Below, piece after piece: positions 20,151 to 31,745 of a stretch of DNA of 64,000 bases. The notes below the pieces were generated by a model. The model saw only the letters and a list, made by a program, of their open reading frames with translations. It was not told the DNA's origin and did not search any database. Position numbers and translations under genes: made by a program. The stretch is from Leguminivora glycinivorella (lineage: Eukaryota; Arthropoda; Insecta; Lepidoptera; Tortricidae): assembly GCF_023078275.1 (NCBI RefSeq), contig NC_062978.1, forward strand, positions 26,557,967 through 26,621,966, given 5' to 3'. Position 1 is the first letter of the stretch. Each line of letters starts with the position of its first letter.

Positions 20151-22090
20151 TGGCAAGTAGTTCTTTTTCAATTGTGGCGTAATTAGTCTCTGCTTTGTTA
20201 AGACTTCTACTCGCATATGCTATTGGTTTCCCATTGCTGTTTGATAACACAGCTCCTAATGCGAATCCTGATGCATCTGTATGTAATACGAATTCATTTG
20301 ATTTATCGAAATCTGGATATTGTAGAATGGGTGGTGTGGTCATTGCTGCTTTTAAGATTTCAAATGATTGCTGGCAGTTTGTATCCCATTTAAACGGTAC
20401 ATTTTTCTTACTTAATTTGTTTAAATAATGAGTTTTATGTGCAAAATTTGGAATAAATTTCCTGTAGTAATTTGCTAAGGCTACGAAGCTTTTAACTTCT
20501 TTTGCATTACTAGGTGTAGGAAAATTTTTTATTGCTTTGATTTTGTCCGGGTCTGGTAATACTCCTGTGGAAGATACGACATGACCTAAATACAATACTT
20601 CTTTTTTTTTAAATTCGCATTTTTTTGGATTTAGCTTAAGGTTTACAGAACGTAATCTTTCAAAAATTTCTATCAGATGTTTATTATGCGTTTCTAAATT
20701 CCTCCCGAAAACAACTATATCGTCTAAGTACACGAAACATTTTTCATGTGTTAGTCCTGACAAAGCTAGTGTTATCATCCTACTAAATGCGCTTGGGCTT
20801 ATTTTGAGTCCCATTGGTAATCGTGTCATCTGATATTGACCCGAATTGAATGCAGTATATTTTCTTGATTCTGGTTCTAGTTCTTGTTGGTTGTAACCTG
20901 AAAACAAGTCTAAATGACTGAAGTATATGGCTCCCGATAATGAATCCAATATTTCAGTTATATTCGGTAGTGGAAACTTATCGTCTTGTATCTTATCGTT
21001 TAGTTTCCGGTAGTCTATAACTAGTCTCCATTTCTTATCTCCTATTGCTTCCGTCTTTTTTTGAACTAATAAAATTGGACTTGACCATTCGCTCCTTGTG
21101 GGTTCTATAATGCCATCTGCTAGCATTTTTTGAATTTGATTTTCTACTTCTGCTTTTTGAGAGTGCGGTAGCCTGTAATTTTTCACAAAACATGGTTCTT
21201 CGTTGGGTTTAAGTTGGATGCTTTGGGTGCAAAGGTTTGTAACGCTTAATTTATCTCCTGGCAGGTGAAATATGTCGGCATATTTGGCACTTATTTTCTC
21301 GATTTCTTTTTGTTCTTCCAAATTTAAATGGGTAAGATTTAGCTGTGATAATAATTCTTTAACTCTATTTGCTTTTTTATTGTCTTGCTGTTCGAAATGA
21401 CAATAGTTGTAACAACTGAGACTATGTATAGTTGGTGTTATTTCATTTAATTGTATTTCTTTATCTGTGGTATTCAACACCTGAATGGGTATCCTGCCGT
21501 TGACTGGTGTTACTATGGTACTTGCTATAAAAACTCCATCCATTATTTCTTCTGAACAAATTACACTATCCGTGCTTATGTTTGTTTTTATATAACAAAT
21601 GGTCTCTGTCCGTGGTGTTAACGTATAACATGTGTGATCACCTTTATCTTCGTATTTTGTTGTAAATTTGGTGTTATTTACTGATAATGATATATTTTTG
21701 TCATTGTAATCTATTATTGCTTTGTATTTATTTAAAAAATCATGCCCTATAATTCCAGTCGTTGTGCAAGGTAGCTGTTGGAAAACAAAAAACTTATGTT
21801 CCACTGACTCGCTTTGTATCTGTACTCTTAAGTAAGCATGTCCTACTGCTTCTGCGTTACCTCCTATACCTTTTATTTTCATTCGTTCATGTGTTATTTC
21901 TATGTTCAGCTGCTGTATAAAGTCATAAGTTGTGGCTGAAATCGTAGCTCCAGTGTCTATCAACCAAGAGCACATGATGTTGCTTACTAGTAATTGTATA
22001 GTTATGGATTTCCCGCCTGTCAGTATGTAGTTCATCGATAATTTTAAGTATTTGTTGGATGTAATGTAAATATGCAATACTTGTTTTCAA
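20086..22090 (-). CDS. pol: Ty3/gypsy pol, 5' part: aspartic protease, reverse transcriptase, RNase H start
   Basis: The frame opens after a TGA near 22091. The protease active site is LIDTGATISA at about residue 40. The RT follows from about residue 290: WSSPILLVQKK, WRLVIDYRKLN, YLDD at about residue 449 (20720-20731) and the thumb YYRKFIPNFA. RNase H begins VLHTDASGFALGAVLS and the frame leaves the correct path after ELLAIVW near 20150. The protease cuts the polyprotein and RT makes the cDNA. The RT most resembles the mdg1/412 group of insect Ty3/gypsy elements. Gag stops at 22119, about 28 bases before this frame opens, so there is no gag-pol overlap: an indel or an unusual reinitiation. 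Confidence 0.9.
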
Positions 22091-22118
22091 TAAAAATTAT
22101 GTTTATGTTTATGTTTAG

Positions 22119-22461
22119 TTATTCACGAAAAAACTGATTGTTAGTGTCTGTGTTGCCTGTATTGGTAGTAATAACATTTACTCGTTGCTTGTTACGTACC
22201 TCTTTAGGCCTCGTGGTGTAGTAAGTTTTCCCTTGTTGATACGTCCCATTGTTCCTGTGGTATCCCCGATTTGTTCCTCTGTGAGGTCCCCGGAAAGCTC
22301 CTCTTACACTACCCCGTGTGAAGTAGGAATTTCTCCGCTGCACTGAGTTATCCCAGTTGTTTGGTACATACCTTGGCCTGCTATAGTGTCCTGTATGACT
22401 TCTTGTGCCATAATGTCCTCCACGCGGATACCTGTATCCCGTGTTGTATGATCTATGATAC
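22119..22461 (-). CDS. gag: Ty3/gypsy gag, C-terminal part (right of the nested insertion)
   Basis: This basic, Arg/Gly/Tyr-rich segment (YRYPRGGHYGTR, GSVRGAFRGPHRG) ends at a stop at 22119. I see no CCHC zinc knuckle, so RNA binding may rest on the RG repeats. It is separated from its N-terminal part (27180-28029) by the 4.7-kb LTR element at 22466-27175. The open frame runs a few codons into the LTR, but those are not gag. Confidence 0.8.
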
Positions 22462-22465
22462 ATAC

Positions 22466-23888
22466 TGTAACAATAAAATTTCATGCTCCTTAATAAAGTA
22501 ATAAATTTAGGAATGCAAGGCGTAGGTTACGCCTTCTACCGCCCTCTGTCGGAAATCGGCAGGAAGTCATCGACCGTGAGCTGTCTGATCCTGGATCGGC
22601 CTTCCTCGCCATCTAGCGTGGGATAGCTGCACTCTTGTATTCCTCTATGGACTTACGTGGATCATAGTTGCCATGTTGAAAAATAGAAGTAAATCGTCAT
22701 CGAGCGTTTGCCTTCCTTCCTTTTATTCGTAACCAGACTTAATTATGGGTTTTTTTAAGCTCCGCGTTAATCGCGAAGAGTTTAGTATTATATTTTATTG
22801 TTGACTTAATTTCCATTGAACGTCCGGAGCCGGCTGTTTGCGGTGTGAGCCGATTTAGGCTTGGCAACACTAGTCCCGTCCAAAATGGCGAATGAGATGG
22901 GATTTCTTTTTGCCGGAGAGAGAGTTGAAGGGATATCGTTGGCCCAGGCCAAAATCGGGCGCAATCGCCCGTTTGAGTGAGTTTCAATAGTGATTCGGTT
23001 GTGTATTTCTTTTTAGTTGGTTAGTTTCTAACGAAGCGTTGCATATTTTCCAGCCCCGGAATCGGACGTGAATAAAACCATGTTCTGATGGTGATAGGCG
23101 ACGCCCAGCGTGCCCGGATGTCGAAATAGGTGCAATTTTGCCCTCTGCTGGCCCTTTCTCCATCAACGGTAAGTCATACATTTTTTAAACCTTGTTAGAA
23201 GCCAACTTGTTCCGTAGGTTATGTATATCTTCCAAATTAGCAGTAGGTCGTTTCACGGAACGCGTTGTCGTTCGAAATTTAAATTCCAAGGTAGCCCCCG
23301 TGTCCTGCGGGCGGTATAAACCCCCCTTACGGGCACCATCTTTAGGAATTTTACTTACAGACTGGTATAACCATTCCAGGGTTCACGCCGCGTCGCCTAA
23401 ACCTCGCGCCGGCCGCGAGAGCTTCCCCTGGTATCCCGGTAACTTGTGGGCAGCAGATTGCTGCTGTTCTACCTACTCCCGACGTTTCACCCCAAGGCTG
23501 CTGACGTGGCAGTTGTGGTGTTTCGAGGTCAGATCTTTCCACGTTTACTTATTGACTGAATGAACCGGCCTTTCGGTTCTGGCGCCCTTCCGTGTAACTA
23601 CCTTAATATATATTGACCGCTGTATCCGTTTCTACCAGTAATGATAATTTAGAGCTCGCTGACCCACGTTTGTTCCCTTAAAATATAAACTCAACATTAT
23701 TGTTCTCGTGAGCTAGCCCTCGGCAAACAATTGTTACCGTGTATCTAGGATAACAAATTAGCATAAACAATTTAGATTTTTTTCCTGAATTCAATAAATA
23801 CCTGGTTCCTCTTCAACTGTTGTTTGATTTTTTTTTTTATTTTGGCGTTAGCTAAAGGAAACCCCACATAAAATTAAATATTGTAACA
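22466..23888 (+). repeat. 5' LTR of the nested element (1423 bp)
   Basis: It starts TGTAACAATAAAATTTCATG and ends AAATATTGTAACA. A TATAAA box (~23309) and a polyadenylation signal AATAAA (~23797) are in the right order for U3-R-U5. Short open frames on both strands occur in both LTR copies and have no recognisable content. Confidence 0.9.
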
Positions 23889-25752
23889 GTGTCAGCCCAT
23901 CGTGGGGCGTTATATCAGCGAGCCTCTTTAGTCACATTGTTAGCTAGAGGAATTTTCTGGTAGAAACGGTGCGGCTTGTATAATTGTAATTAAGTAGGTA
24001 CTTTTGTTTTTTTTTAATTCTAAGTAATTGTGTGTCATTGTAGCTGCAAGTACCTCTTAATAGTTGTGCGGAATTATTTCCGATAATATTTTCAGTGTTT
24101 GGAAAGATAGTTTTTTTTTTTAAATACTTACTACTAATTACATACATTACTATTTGTATAAATAATTTTATTCTTTTATGGGTTACCGGGACCCAGTGTG
24201 GAGTTGTAACAATTTTATTTCTATTTTTTTTTATATTTAGAGATTGTATGCATTTTGGAGATTGTTCATGTGGCAATGGCCACCTTACTATAAATATTTC
24301 GGTAATTACTTACAGTGTTTAAAATTTGCATGTACTATTTACTGTATCATTTGATACAGGATGTCTTTTCATATTGGACTGTGGAGACTTCAAATATATA
24401 AAATTTTTTTTTTACTTTGAAACATTATGGTTAACGTTGGATGTTGAATAGTTAGAAAAGGTGCATCGTTTTGAGATGGACAGTTATGCAGAGGTGTTAA
24501 ACCTTATAATTTAAGTTAACTTTATTAAAATTTTATTCCCTTAGGGGAAGTTTTTGTACTTATAAGTAGGTAGCTAAATAAGTATGCACCTCATGATAAG
24601 TGTAATGGGGGAACAACGTCGGTCAGCGGAGCATTTTTTTTTTAATATTATTTTCTGGCGGAGATTTAAATTTAAAATAAAATTAATATTATGTTATTAC
24701 TAATAGGTGGTGCAGTGTGTGTATAGTCAGGCACATTTATTGCTGAGGCGTTTCTTAACTTTTTTTATTCATAAAATATAAAGTTGAATCTTATCTTGGA
24801 GTTCAAAGGCCAAATAAACTGAGAGTTATTTGGTACTTATTTCTTTTGCTTTTTCCCTTTTTCTCGACTTAAATCGAGATTATTTTTTTACCTTTAGCGA
24901 CGTTTACGAAGTAGTCGGTTACTTGCTTACCAGTTTATCGGTGATTGTGTTGTGTGTTTGTCTCGATGGAGGCAGGCGTTTTTCCTTTTATGTGTTGTGA
25001 GTGGGAGTTCTTACGTTGTGTCCAGATGGTACGGTTACGTCTGTACACAAACGTATTACCTTTGATGTTTGGTGGTGAGTGAACGATTTAAAAGTTCTCT
25101 TCACGTAGTTTTCTGGGTGCTGGCGTTTTAAACCAGCATTCCAGCTTCACTGGCTGGTCGGATTCTTGCGGATTTAAACGGAGAATTCTTAATAGCAGTG
25201 TTGTACCCTTGTTGACGCTTTGCGGTATGGCTTAAATCATATGCGTGAACGTTGACGTTCTTTTGTGTTGTCGGACCGACAGACTTGCGTCGCCTGAGAC
25301 GTGGTTTGTACAGTCAACCTTTGTATGTCTTATGTTGTGTCGAAACGTTCCGTCCTGTGTCGTAGATAGACGCAGCCGGTAGATACGCTTCGTTGTCCTG
25401 GTGTTATTGTCTGATTTTCGTATTCTTAGCTGTCACCGATATTAGTTAGGGAAATTTCATTTAGCTATAAGCCGTCTTCCGTTATATCGCTTGGACGTAC
25501 AGCCCGCTGTCTGGTACAGCTCGCTGTGCCGCCAAGAAATATAGACGATGCGACGTTTTGTAGTAATTTACTTAAAAAAAAAGGTATTCTTATCTGGTTT
25601 AGTGCGTGGGTTCGATTTTGATGGTTTTTTTTTTATTATCGATTTTAGATTTCGAGTTGTAGCTGTTATATTACCGATATTTCCTGTAGTTGGAGCTGGA
25701 GACCAGCTCAAAATTTTGCCTACGTCAAAATTTTCTCTGGGGAAGGGAGTAT
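23889..25752 (+). other. Internal region of the nested LTR element, non-coding
   Basis: The sequence right after the LTR can form a small hairpin around GCCCATCGTGGGGC and probably holds the primer site, which I cannot assign to a tRNA. No gag or pol motif was found in any frame. The end CTGGGGAAGGGAGTAT before the right LTR is the polypurine tract. Confidence 0.7.
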
Positions 25753-27175
25753 TGTAACAATAAAATTTCATGCTCCTTAATAAAGTAATAAATTTAGGAA
25801 TGCAAGGCGTAGGTTACGCCTTCTACCGCCCTCTGTCGGAAATCGGCAGGAAGTCATCGACCGTGAGCTGTCTGATCCTGGATCGGCCTTCCTCGCCATC
25901 TAGCGTGGGATAGCTGCACTCTTGTATTCCTCTATGGACTTACGTGGATCATAGTTGCCATGTTGAAAAATAGAAGTAAATCGTCATCGAGCGTTTGCCT
26001 TCCTTCCTTTTATTCGTAACCAGACTTAATTATGGGTTTTTTAAGCTCCGCGTTAATCGCGAAGAGTTTAGTATTATATTTTATTGTTGACTTAATTTCC
26101 ATTGAACGTCCGGAGCCGGCTGTTTGCGGTGTGAGCCGATTTAGGCTTGGCAACACTAGTCCCGTCCAAAATGGCGAATGAGATGGGATTTCTTTTTGCC
26201 GGAGAGAGAGTTGAAGGGATATCGTTGGCCCAGGCCAAAATCGGGCGCAATCGCCCGTTTGAGTGAGTTTCAATAGTGATTCGGTTGTGTATTTCTTTTT
26301 AGTTGGTTAGTTTCTAACGAAGCGTTGCATATTTTCCAGCCCCGGAATCGGACGTGAATAAAACCATGTTCTGATGGTGATAGGCGACGCCCAGCGTGCC
26401 CGGATGTCGAAATAGGTGCAATTTTGCCCTCTGCTGGCCCTTTCTCCATCAACGGTAAGTCATACATTTTTTAAACCTTGTTAGAAGCCAACTTGTTCCG
26501 TAGGTTATGTATATCTTCCAAATTAGCAGTAGGTCGTTTCACGGAACGCGTTGTCGTTCGAAATTTAAATTCCAAGGTAGCCCCCCGTGTCCTGCGGGCG
26601 GTATAAACCCCCCTTACGGGCACCATCTTTAGGAATTTTACTTACAGACTGGTATAACCATTCCAGGGTTCACGCCGCGTCGCCTAAACCTCGCGCCGGC
26701 CGCGAGAGCTTCCCCTGGTATCCCGGTAACTTGTGGGCAGCAGATTGCTGCTGTTCTACCTACTCCCGACGTTTCACCCCAAGGCTGCTGACGTGGCAGT
26801 TGTGGTGTTTCGAGGTCAGATCTTTCCACGTTTACTTATTGACTGAATGAACCGGCCTTTCGGTTCTGGCGCCCTTCCGTGTAACTACCTTAATATATAT
26901 TGACCGCTGTATCCGTTTCTACCAGTAATGATAATTTAGAGCTCGCTGACCCACGTTTGTTCCCTTAAAATATAAACTCAACATTATTGTTCTCGTGAGC
27001 TAGCCCTCGGCAAACAATTGTTACCGTGTATCTAGGATAACAAATTAGCATAAACAATTTAGATTTTTTTCCTGAATTCAATAAATACCTGGTTCCTCTT
27101 CAACTGTTGTTTGATTTTTTTTTTTATTTTGGCGTTAGCTAAAGGAAACCCCACATAAAATTAAATATTGTAACA
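25753..27175 (+). repeat. 3' LTR of the nested element (1423 bp)
   Basis: Same length as the left LTR. I noticed only two differences, both in homopolymers (seven versus six T near 22750, five versus six C near 26582), so the insertion is very recent. Confidence 0.9.
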
Positions 27176-27179
27176 ATAC

Positions 27180-28071
27180 CTATTACCTCTGCTCCTGATG
27201 TTGTCGTTACTTCCTCGTCTAGTGCTGCTTGCACGGCATCTTTCAAGGAGTCAAAATTCCTGGCCGCTATAATTGTGCTGAGTCTCCGGTTTCGCAATCC
27301 GTCAGCGAATCTTTTTATGGCGTATTTTTCATTCAGTGGTTTTAAGACTTTAAAACTATTAGAATCGCCTGCCGCTTGCGAAATCGTTAAATCAACAAAC
27401 AATTGCATCAGTTCTTGCCCATAATCAGTGATTGTTAAATTATTTTGTCTTGATTGCTGCAATTTTTGTTGGATTGCTGTTGCTGCTTTTTGTGCTAGTA
27501 ATTTGCATCTCATATCTTTTAACAATGCATCGAGGGTTGTGTATGTAGTTTCTAATTTAAGCTTAGCAGTCTGCGACAGTCTGCTTTTTAATACAAAGTT
27601 GATCAAATTGATTTTACATTCTGAGGCTGATAACATAGAGGCATAATACTCAATGTTGTCTATCAATTGTCGAGTTACTCTTTCATCTCCATCCATTACT
27701 GGCAATAAGCTTAACGCTGTTTTTAAATTAAAAGTTGCCATGGTTCCTTCGTTTGTATCTTGTTCGGTACACAACTGTATTATTTCGTCATATATTTTTA
27801 AGAAATCTACGTTTATTTGATTAATTAATTCTACATTTACACTAATGGTCCCTAATGTTACTTGCTCGCTTAATTTCTCCTTAAAAGTGACAAACTTTTC
27901 ATGTAACTCATTGGCTTCCTCTCGTTTTTTGTCTAATATTTGTCCTTTACGTCGTCCAGGACCTACTTTTATCAAATAAACTCTTATTTCAATTATTTGC
28001 TTAAGTAATTGCTGTAATGCATTGGCCATTAATTCAGTTTTGTACTTATAATCTAATGCTACATAAATCAA
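27180..28071 (-). CDS. gag: Ty3/gypsy gag, N-terminal part (left of the nested insertion)
   Basis: About 290 residues before the frame runs into the nested LTR at 27179. The frame opens with Met at 28071; the second Met at 28029 (MANALQQLLKQ) is an equally good start. It is helical and charged, with LSLLPVMDGDERVTRQLI and KPLNEKYAIKRFADGLRN typical of insect Ty3/gypsy capsid proteins. Gag would assemble the cytoplasmic particle. The coding continues on the far side of the nested element at 22461. Confidence 0.85.
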
Positions 28072-28158
28072 GTAAAATTAAACTTACAGGTGTCCTTGAA
28101 CTTACAGGAATCACTTTTCACTTTTCACTGCCGCACTTAATCACTTTAATGTTCCTTT

Positions 28159-28482
28159 TCACCACTTCATGAACACACTATCACGTTCCCATTCGACGCT
28201 GTAGATCCAAAGTTCTTTCCCTGCGTAGACCAGCTGAACCACGGCCATAGCTTTCGTTCCATCCGCAAGGTCCACATCCAAGTCGTTGGACGCACGCACG
28301 TATGTCTCTTTTGACAGGTTCTCAGGACAGAACAGGTAATGCCCAACTCTTCCTTCAATATATGCTTTTACAACTTCTCTGTTGTCTCGTAACTCGAGTC
28401 GCGGTTCCATAAATTGAATTTCTCTTGCTTGACAGTAGAGACGCATGTAGCTAGTTATTTCTTTCAAGGATGCTTCCATCAT
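28159..28482 (-). CDS. Short ORF before gag, 107 residues, function unknown
   Basis: The start overlaps the stop of the preceding ORF in a TAATG (ATG at 28482), a layout that suits termination-reinitiation. The product is mixed in charge, contains VGHYLFCPENL and a Trp-rich end (ELWIYSVEWERD), and has no motif I can name. The spacing to gag is about 90-130 bases. It lies between the primer site and gag of the Ty3/gypsy element, on the same strand, so it should be on the genomic RNA. It may be specific to this element group. A second 63-residue frame over the same stretch is a shadow. Confidence 0.5.
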   Translation of the reverse strand: MMEASLKEITSYMRLYCQAREIQFMEPRLELRDNREVVKAYIEGRVGHYLFCPENLSKETYVRASNDLDVDLADGTKAMAVVQLVYAGKELWIYSVEWERDSVFMKW

Positions 28483-28745
28483 TAAATTGCCTGGACTCTA
28501 CCCCTAATCAGCTCACCTTGGGCCCGACGTTCGATGCGCTTGTTAAGACAGCTATTCAGGTGTCTTAGGCAGACAGCAACGGCTATTAACAGCGCTGCCA
28601 CAGTCACAATACACAGGTATATCCCAATACGCGACACTTCCCCGGTAAAATTGGTATCAAGGTCGATTTGGTTAGTCTTCCCGATTTGTGTATAGACTTG
28701 ACCGACGGCCGGTTGCCTTGGAGCAGTACTGCCTTGATTCCCCAT
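28482..28745 (-). CDS. Short ORF before gag, 87 residues, MGN start and one membrane segment
   Basis: The first coding frame after the primer site (about 114 bases downstream). It begins MGNQGS, which fits an N-myristoylation signal, and has a clear hydrophobic segment at about residues 40-60 (GIYLCIVTVAALLIAVAVCL), followed by a basic tail (RHLNSCLNKRIERR). A small membrane protein is therefore likely if it is made. It ends in the TAATG overlap with the next ORF. I do not recognise a family. Some mdg1/412-group elements are described with extra short ORFs before gag, but I cannot compare them here. Confidence 0.5.
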   Translation of the reverse strand: MGNQGSTAPRQPAVGQVYTQIGKTNQIDLDTNFTGEVSRIGIYLCIVTVAALLIAVAVCLRHLNSCLNKRIERRAQGELIRGRVQAI

Positions 28746-28858
28746 ATTAATTGTAAGTTATTATTCCACTGGTCACTTTACACCATCTTCCTAATTTGGT
28801 GGCGGCTCGGCGGCGGCGGCGCCAGCCACCCGATCCGTAAACACGCGTTCTTAATATG

Positions 28859-28876
28859 GGACTGGCAGGGTCGCCA
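28859..28876 (-). promoter_or_regulatory. Primer-binding site, tRNA-Arg type
   Basis: Directly after the 5' LTR the minus strand reads TGGCGACCCTGCCAGTCC. A TGGCGACC start is what a tRNA-Arg 3' end would pair with, as in the 412 element. Confidence 0.75.
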
Positions 28877-29135
28877 TGCGATGTGGGGAGCTTCGGGACA
28901 AATGAAACACTCTGAGGTCGAGTATATACTGGCTTTATTTTAGGGTTATAATCTTGTATATATACTTATGCTATTAGTCACCTCTACCTGGGGGGGCTAC
29001 ACGTGTCGGGTATCGGGTGACAACTATATCTAATTTCAAAGGCTTACCTTATATGGTACACAATGGGTTGGTTACATGACCCCTGAATATGATACCATTA
29101 ATTTTAAGTACCTACTTATCTATACCTACACTACA
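28877..29135 (-). repeat. Ty3/gypsy 5' LTR (259 bp)
   Basis: It has the same TGCGATG...CTACACTACA ends as 18081-18355 and is followed by the TSD GCTT at 29136-29139. Confidence 0.9.
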
Positions 29136-29139
29136 GCTT

Positions 29140-30782
29140 TGATACAGATATTATGAGCATCAGAATTTTTATATTAGTGTTTTTTTTTGAGTTGGTGCAG
29201 TGAAAAGTGTTGTGTTGATCTAACCTTTGTGGTAAAACTGAAAAGGGCACTTACTCGTGAAACTCAATAGAAACGATCAAAACATAACGTTACAAAATAA
29301 TTATAAACGTAAGTTTAACCCGAATCAATTCTGGTTACAGTTTAAAATTAACAACGTTGTGTTTCAGTTGGTGACAATTTTTTTTCAAACCATCGTTCAT
29401 TGATATTACTCTCAAGATTCACATTTCAATATTTTACTGCTTGGGTACCTAACAATAAGGTCTCTTTAAAGCAAGAGTAAATAGGTATCTCATAGGTAAG
29501 CGTGCTCCACCGTAGACCGCATCATCACTTACCATCAGGTGTGATCGTGGTCAAACGTCTACTTATCCATACTTAAAATAAATAAAAGAAATAATAACTT
29601 GTTAGGTGAAACAATGAGGTTGCAAAAATATAGGTAACTTTTAAGGTACCTGTTTAAATTGAATGTCATTAATTTACAGTAGGTGCCGACATAATAATTT
29701 TTTTTAACTATAACGTGGTAAATATGTATTTATACTCTGACAAAGATAATATAGGTATTAATCCTGTGTTCATCTCAATTACCTCATAAGCCCATCTCGC
29801 AGGTGTCACTAATTGAATAACCTGGATACAATTATTGAAAAGTGAGTTAGGGTCATTCCGTAATAGGATAAATTGAAAACTCGTAAATGTTTCGTTTTCT
29901 TTGTATTAGTTTTTTATACATTTGTCAACAGTCCATGTTAATTTGGATGCCCAGCTACGATGCCAACCGTTTGCTGTCTAGGTAGGCAGAGAATGAAACG
30001 TCAGTATTATAACTGTTTGTTGCATTAATAGGAAAGTGTTATACAGAGACTAGATTATCGCTCGTTGCAGATGGAATGGATGTTTGTGTCATCTTGGCTA
30101 CCTACTCATTCGCTCCTGCCACTTCAGTATAATTTGCTCTTTCAATCATACATCCATATACGTAGTAGGTACCTATACATATATGACGTAACTATTTTTG
30201 AAAAAACTTGTAGGTATCTTCTTTTGTCAATGAAAGAAAAAATAGAGTATGTATGAATGCCTATAGACTTTAAATAGCAGTGTGAGACGACATTTTTTCA
30301 AAGTAGTGACGATATAAATAGTCATACTCATAGACAAAGCACGGAGGGTATGAAATCTATCAAAGATTTAGGTATAAATAAATTAATAGGTATACATTTT
30401 TTCTAATATAAAAAGGATCAGGAATTCTTTGGTTCAGGACAGGAGCTGGAACCTACTGAAATAACCCGAACATCCCTCGCAATAAAAGCGAGAACACCAA
30501 ACGACAGTACGAATACGAACCGCGTAGCTCCTTTAATCAAAAACAAATACACACATGTATTGTATTTACTAAACAAACTGGTTGACTTGTTACAAGTAGA
30601 TAATTGTTGGTCATGTGAAATGACAGCGATGAGTGAGGACAAAAGTGACATTCAAACTTGAATACTACAAACAAGAGGTGAATATAAAAGTCATGACTTG
30701 TCTTTATTGCGTTTAATTAAAGAGTCAAAAGGGCTTCTACGGATTGGCCCCCAAAGATCAGGAACACCATTGTTTCGAAATA
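29140..30782. other. No gene recognised; one repeat fragment
   Basis: AT-rich sequence. A fragment at about 29490-29585 (GCATCATCACTTACCATCAG, GTGATCGTGGTCAAACG) is a frequent moth retroelement end. A 77-codon minus frame at 30418-30651 has no recognisable content. Confidence 0.4.
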
Positions 30783-30977
30783 AAAAACCGGCCAAGAGCG
30801 TGCCGGGCCACGCTCAGTGTAGGGTTCCATAGTTTTCCGTATTTTTCACAAAAACTACTGAACTTATCAAGTTCAAAACAATTTTCCTAGAAAGTCTTTA
30901 TAAAGTTCTACTTTTGTGATTTTTTTCATATTTTTTAAACATATGGTTCAAAAGTTAGAGGGGGGGGACGCACTTTT
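30783..30977 (+). repeat. Family A interspersed repeat, left piece
   Basis: It starts GGCCAAGAGCGTGCCGGGCC and reaches GGGGGGGACGCACTTTTT. Its continuation is found 4.2 kb away at 35213-35545, so a large block has been inserted into it. A related inverted copy starts at 61195. Confidence 0.7.
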
Positions 30978-31015
30978 TAACACGCTTTTATTAGGTCGTC
31001 GTGTATGTAACTATG

Positions 31016-31745
31016 TATGTAATGGAATCTGAGGAAGCTAATTTAACCATCTTCCAGGAGTCGTAGCGTAATGAAAATTGGCAGCTATATGTAGTTCCGA
31101 TGACAATACAATAATATGGTACTGTTGAGCTGATCTGATGATGGAGTCGGAAGATATGAACTGGAACTACATGATGGAACATCGTATCATAGCCGTTTTT
31201 GGGTTTCTTAGAAAAGTCTTGCAATGAACTTTGACTACAATTAGGTTTCAAGGTCTGATGATGAAGCCGAAAGATATGAACTAGAACTACATGATGGAAC
31301 ATCGTATCACAGCTGTTTTTGGGTTTCTTAGAAAAGTCTTGTAATGAACTTTGACTACGATTAGGTTTCAAGGTCTGATGATGGAGCCGGAAGATATGAA
31401 CTGGAACTACATGATGGAACATCGTATCATAGCTGTTTTTGGGCTTCTTAGGAAAGTCTTGTAATGAACTTTGACTACAATTAGGTTTCAAGTTCTGATG
31501 ATGGAGCCGGAAGATATGAGCTGGAACTACATGATGGAACATCGTATCATAGCTGTTTCTGGGCTTCTTAGAAAAGTCTTGTAATGAACTTTGACTACGA
31601 TTAGGTTTCAAGGTCTGATGATGGAGCCGGAAAATATGAACTGGAACTACATGATGGAACATCGTATCACAGCTGTTTTTGGGCTTCTTAGAAAAGTCTT
31701 GTAATGAACTATGACTACGATTAGGTTTCAAGACCTGATGATGGT
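31016..31745. repeat. Tandem array, 120-bp unit, about five copies
   Basis: CTGATGATGGAGCCGGAAGA recurs every 120 bp at 31136 (with GTCGG), 31256, 31376, 31496, 31616 and 31736. The unit is a multiple of three and has no stop in one minus frame, so it yields a 266-codon open frame of five 40-residue repeats. I treat that frame as a by-product. Confidence 0.9.

Larger units (their letters stand above)
22462..27179 (+). mobile_element. Non-autonomous LTR retrotransposon nested in gypsy gag (with TSD ATAC)
   Basis: Two 1423-bp LTRs flank a 1864-bp internal region without coding capacity. The TSD ATAC is at 22462-22465 and 27176-27179. Plus orientation follows from the TATAAA near 23309, the AATAAA near 23797 and the purine tract before the right LTR. 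Such large non-coding LTR elements (LARD/TRIM type) must use proteins of a relative. It lies opposite in direction to the gypsy element it broke. Confidence 0.9.
18077..29139 (-). mobile_element. Ty3/gypsy LTR retrotransposon, mdg1/412-like (with TSD), split by a nested LTR element
   Basis: LTRs lie at 18081-18355 and 28877-29135 and the TSD GCTT is present on both outer sides (18077-18080, 29136-29139). On the minus strand the order is LTR, primer site, two short ORFs, gag, protease-RT-RNase H, integrase, polypurine tract, LTR. Without the nested 4.7-kb insertion it is about 6.3 kb. No env is present. It is dead: gag is interrupted and pol has two frameshifts. Confidence 0.9.

Noticed and set aside
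22739..23563. Several short frames inside the 1.4-kb LTR, repeated in the other LTR
   Set aside because: They lie in LTR U3 on both strands and have no domain or codon signal.
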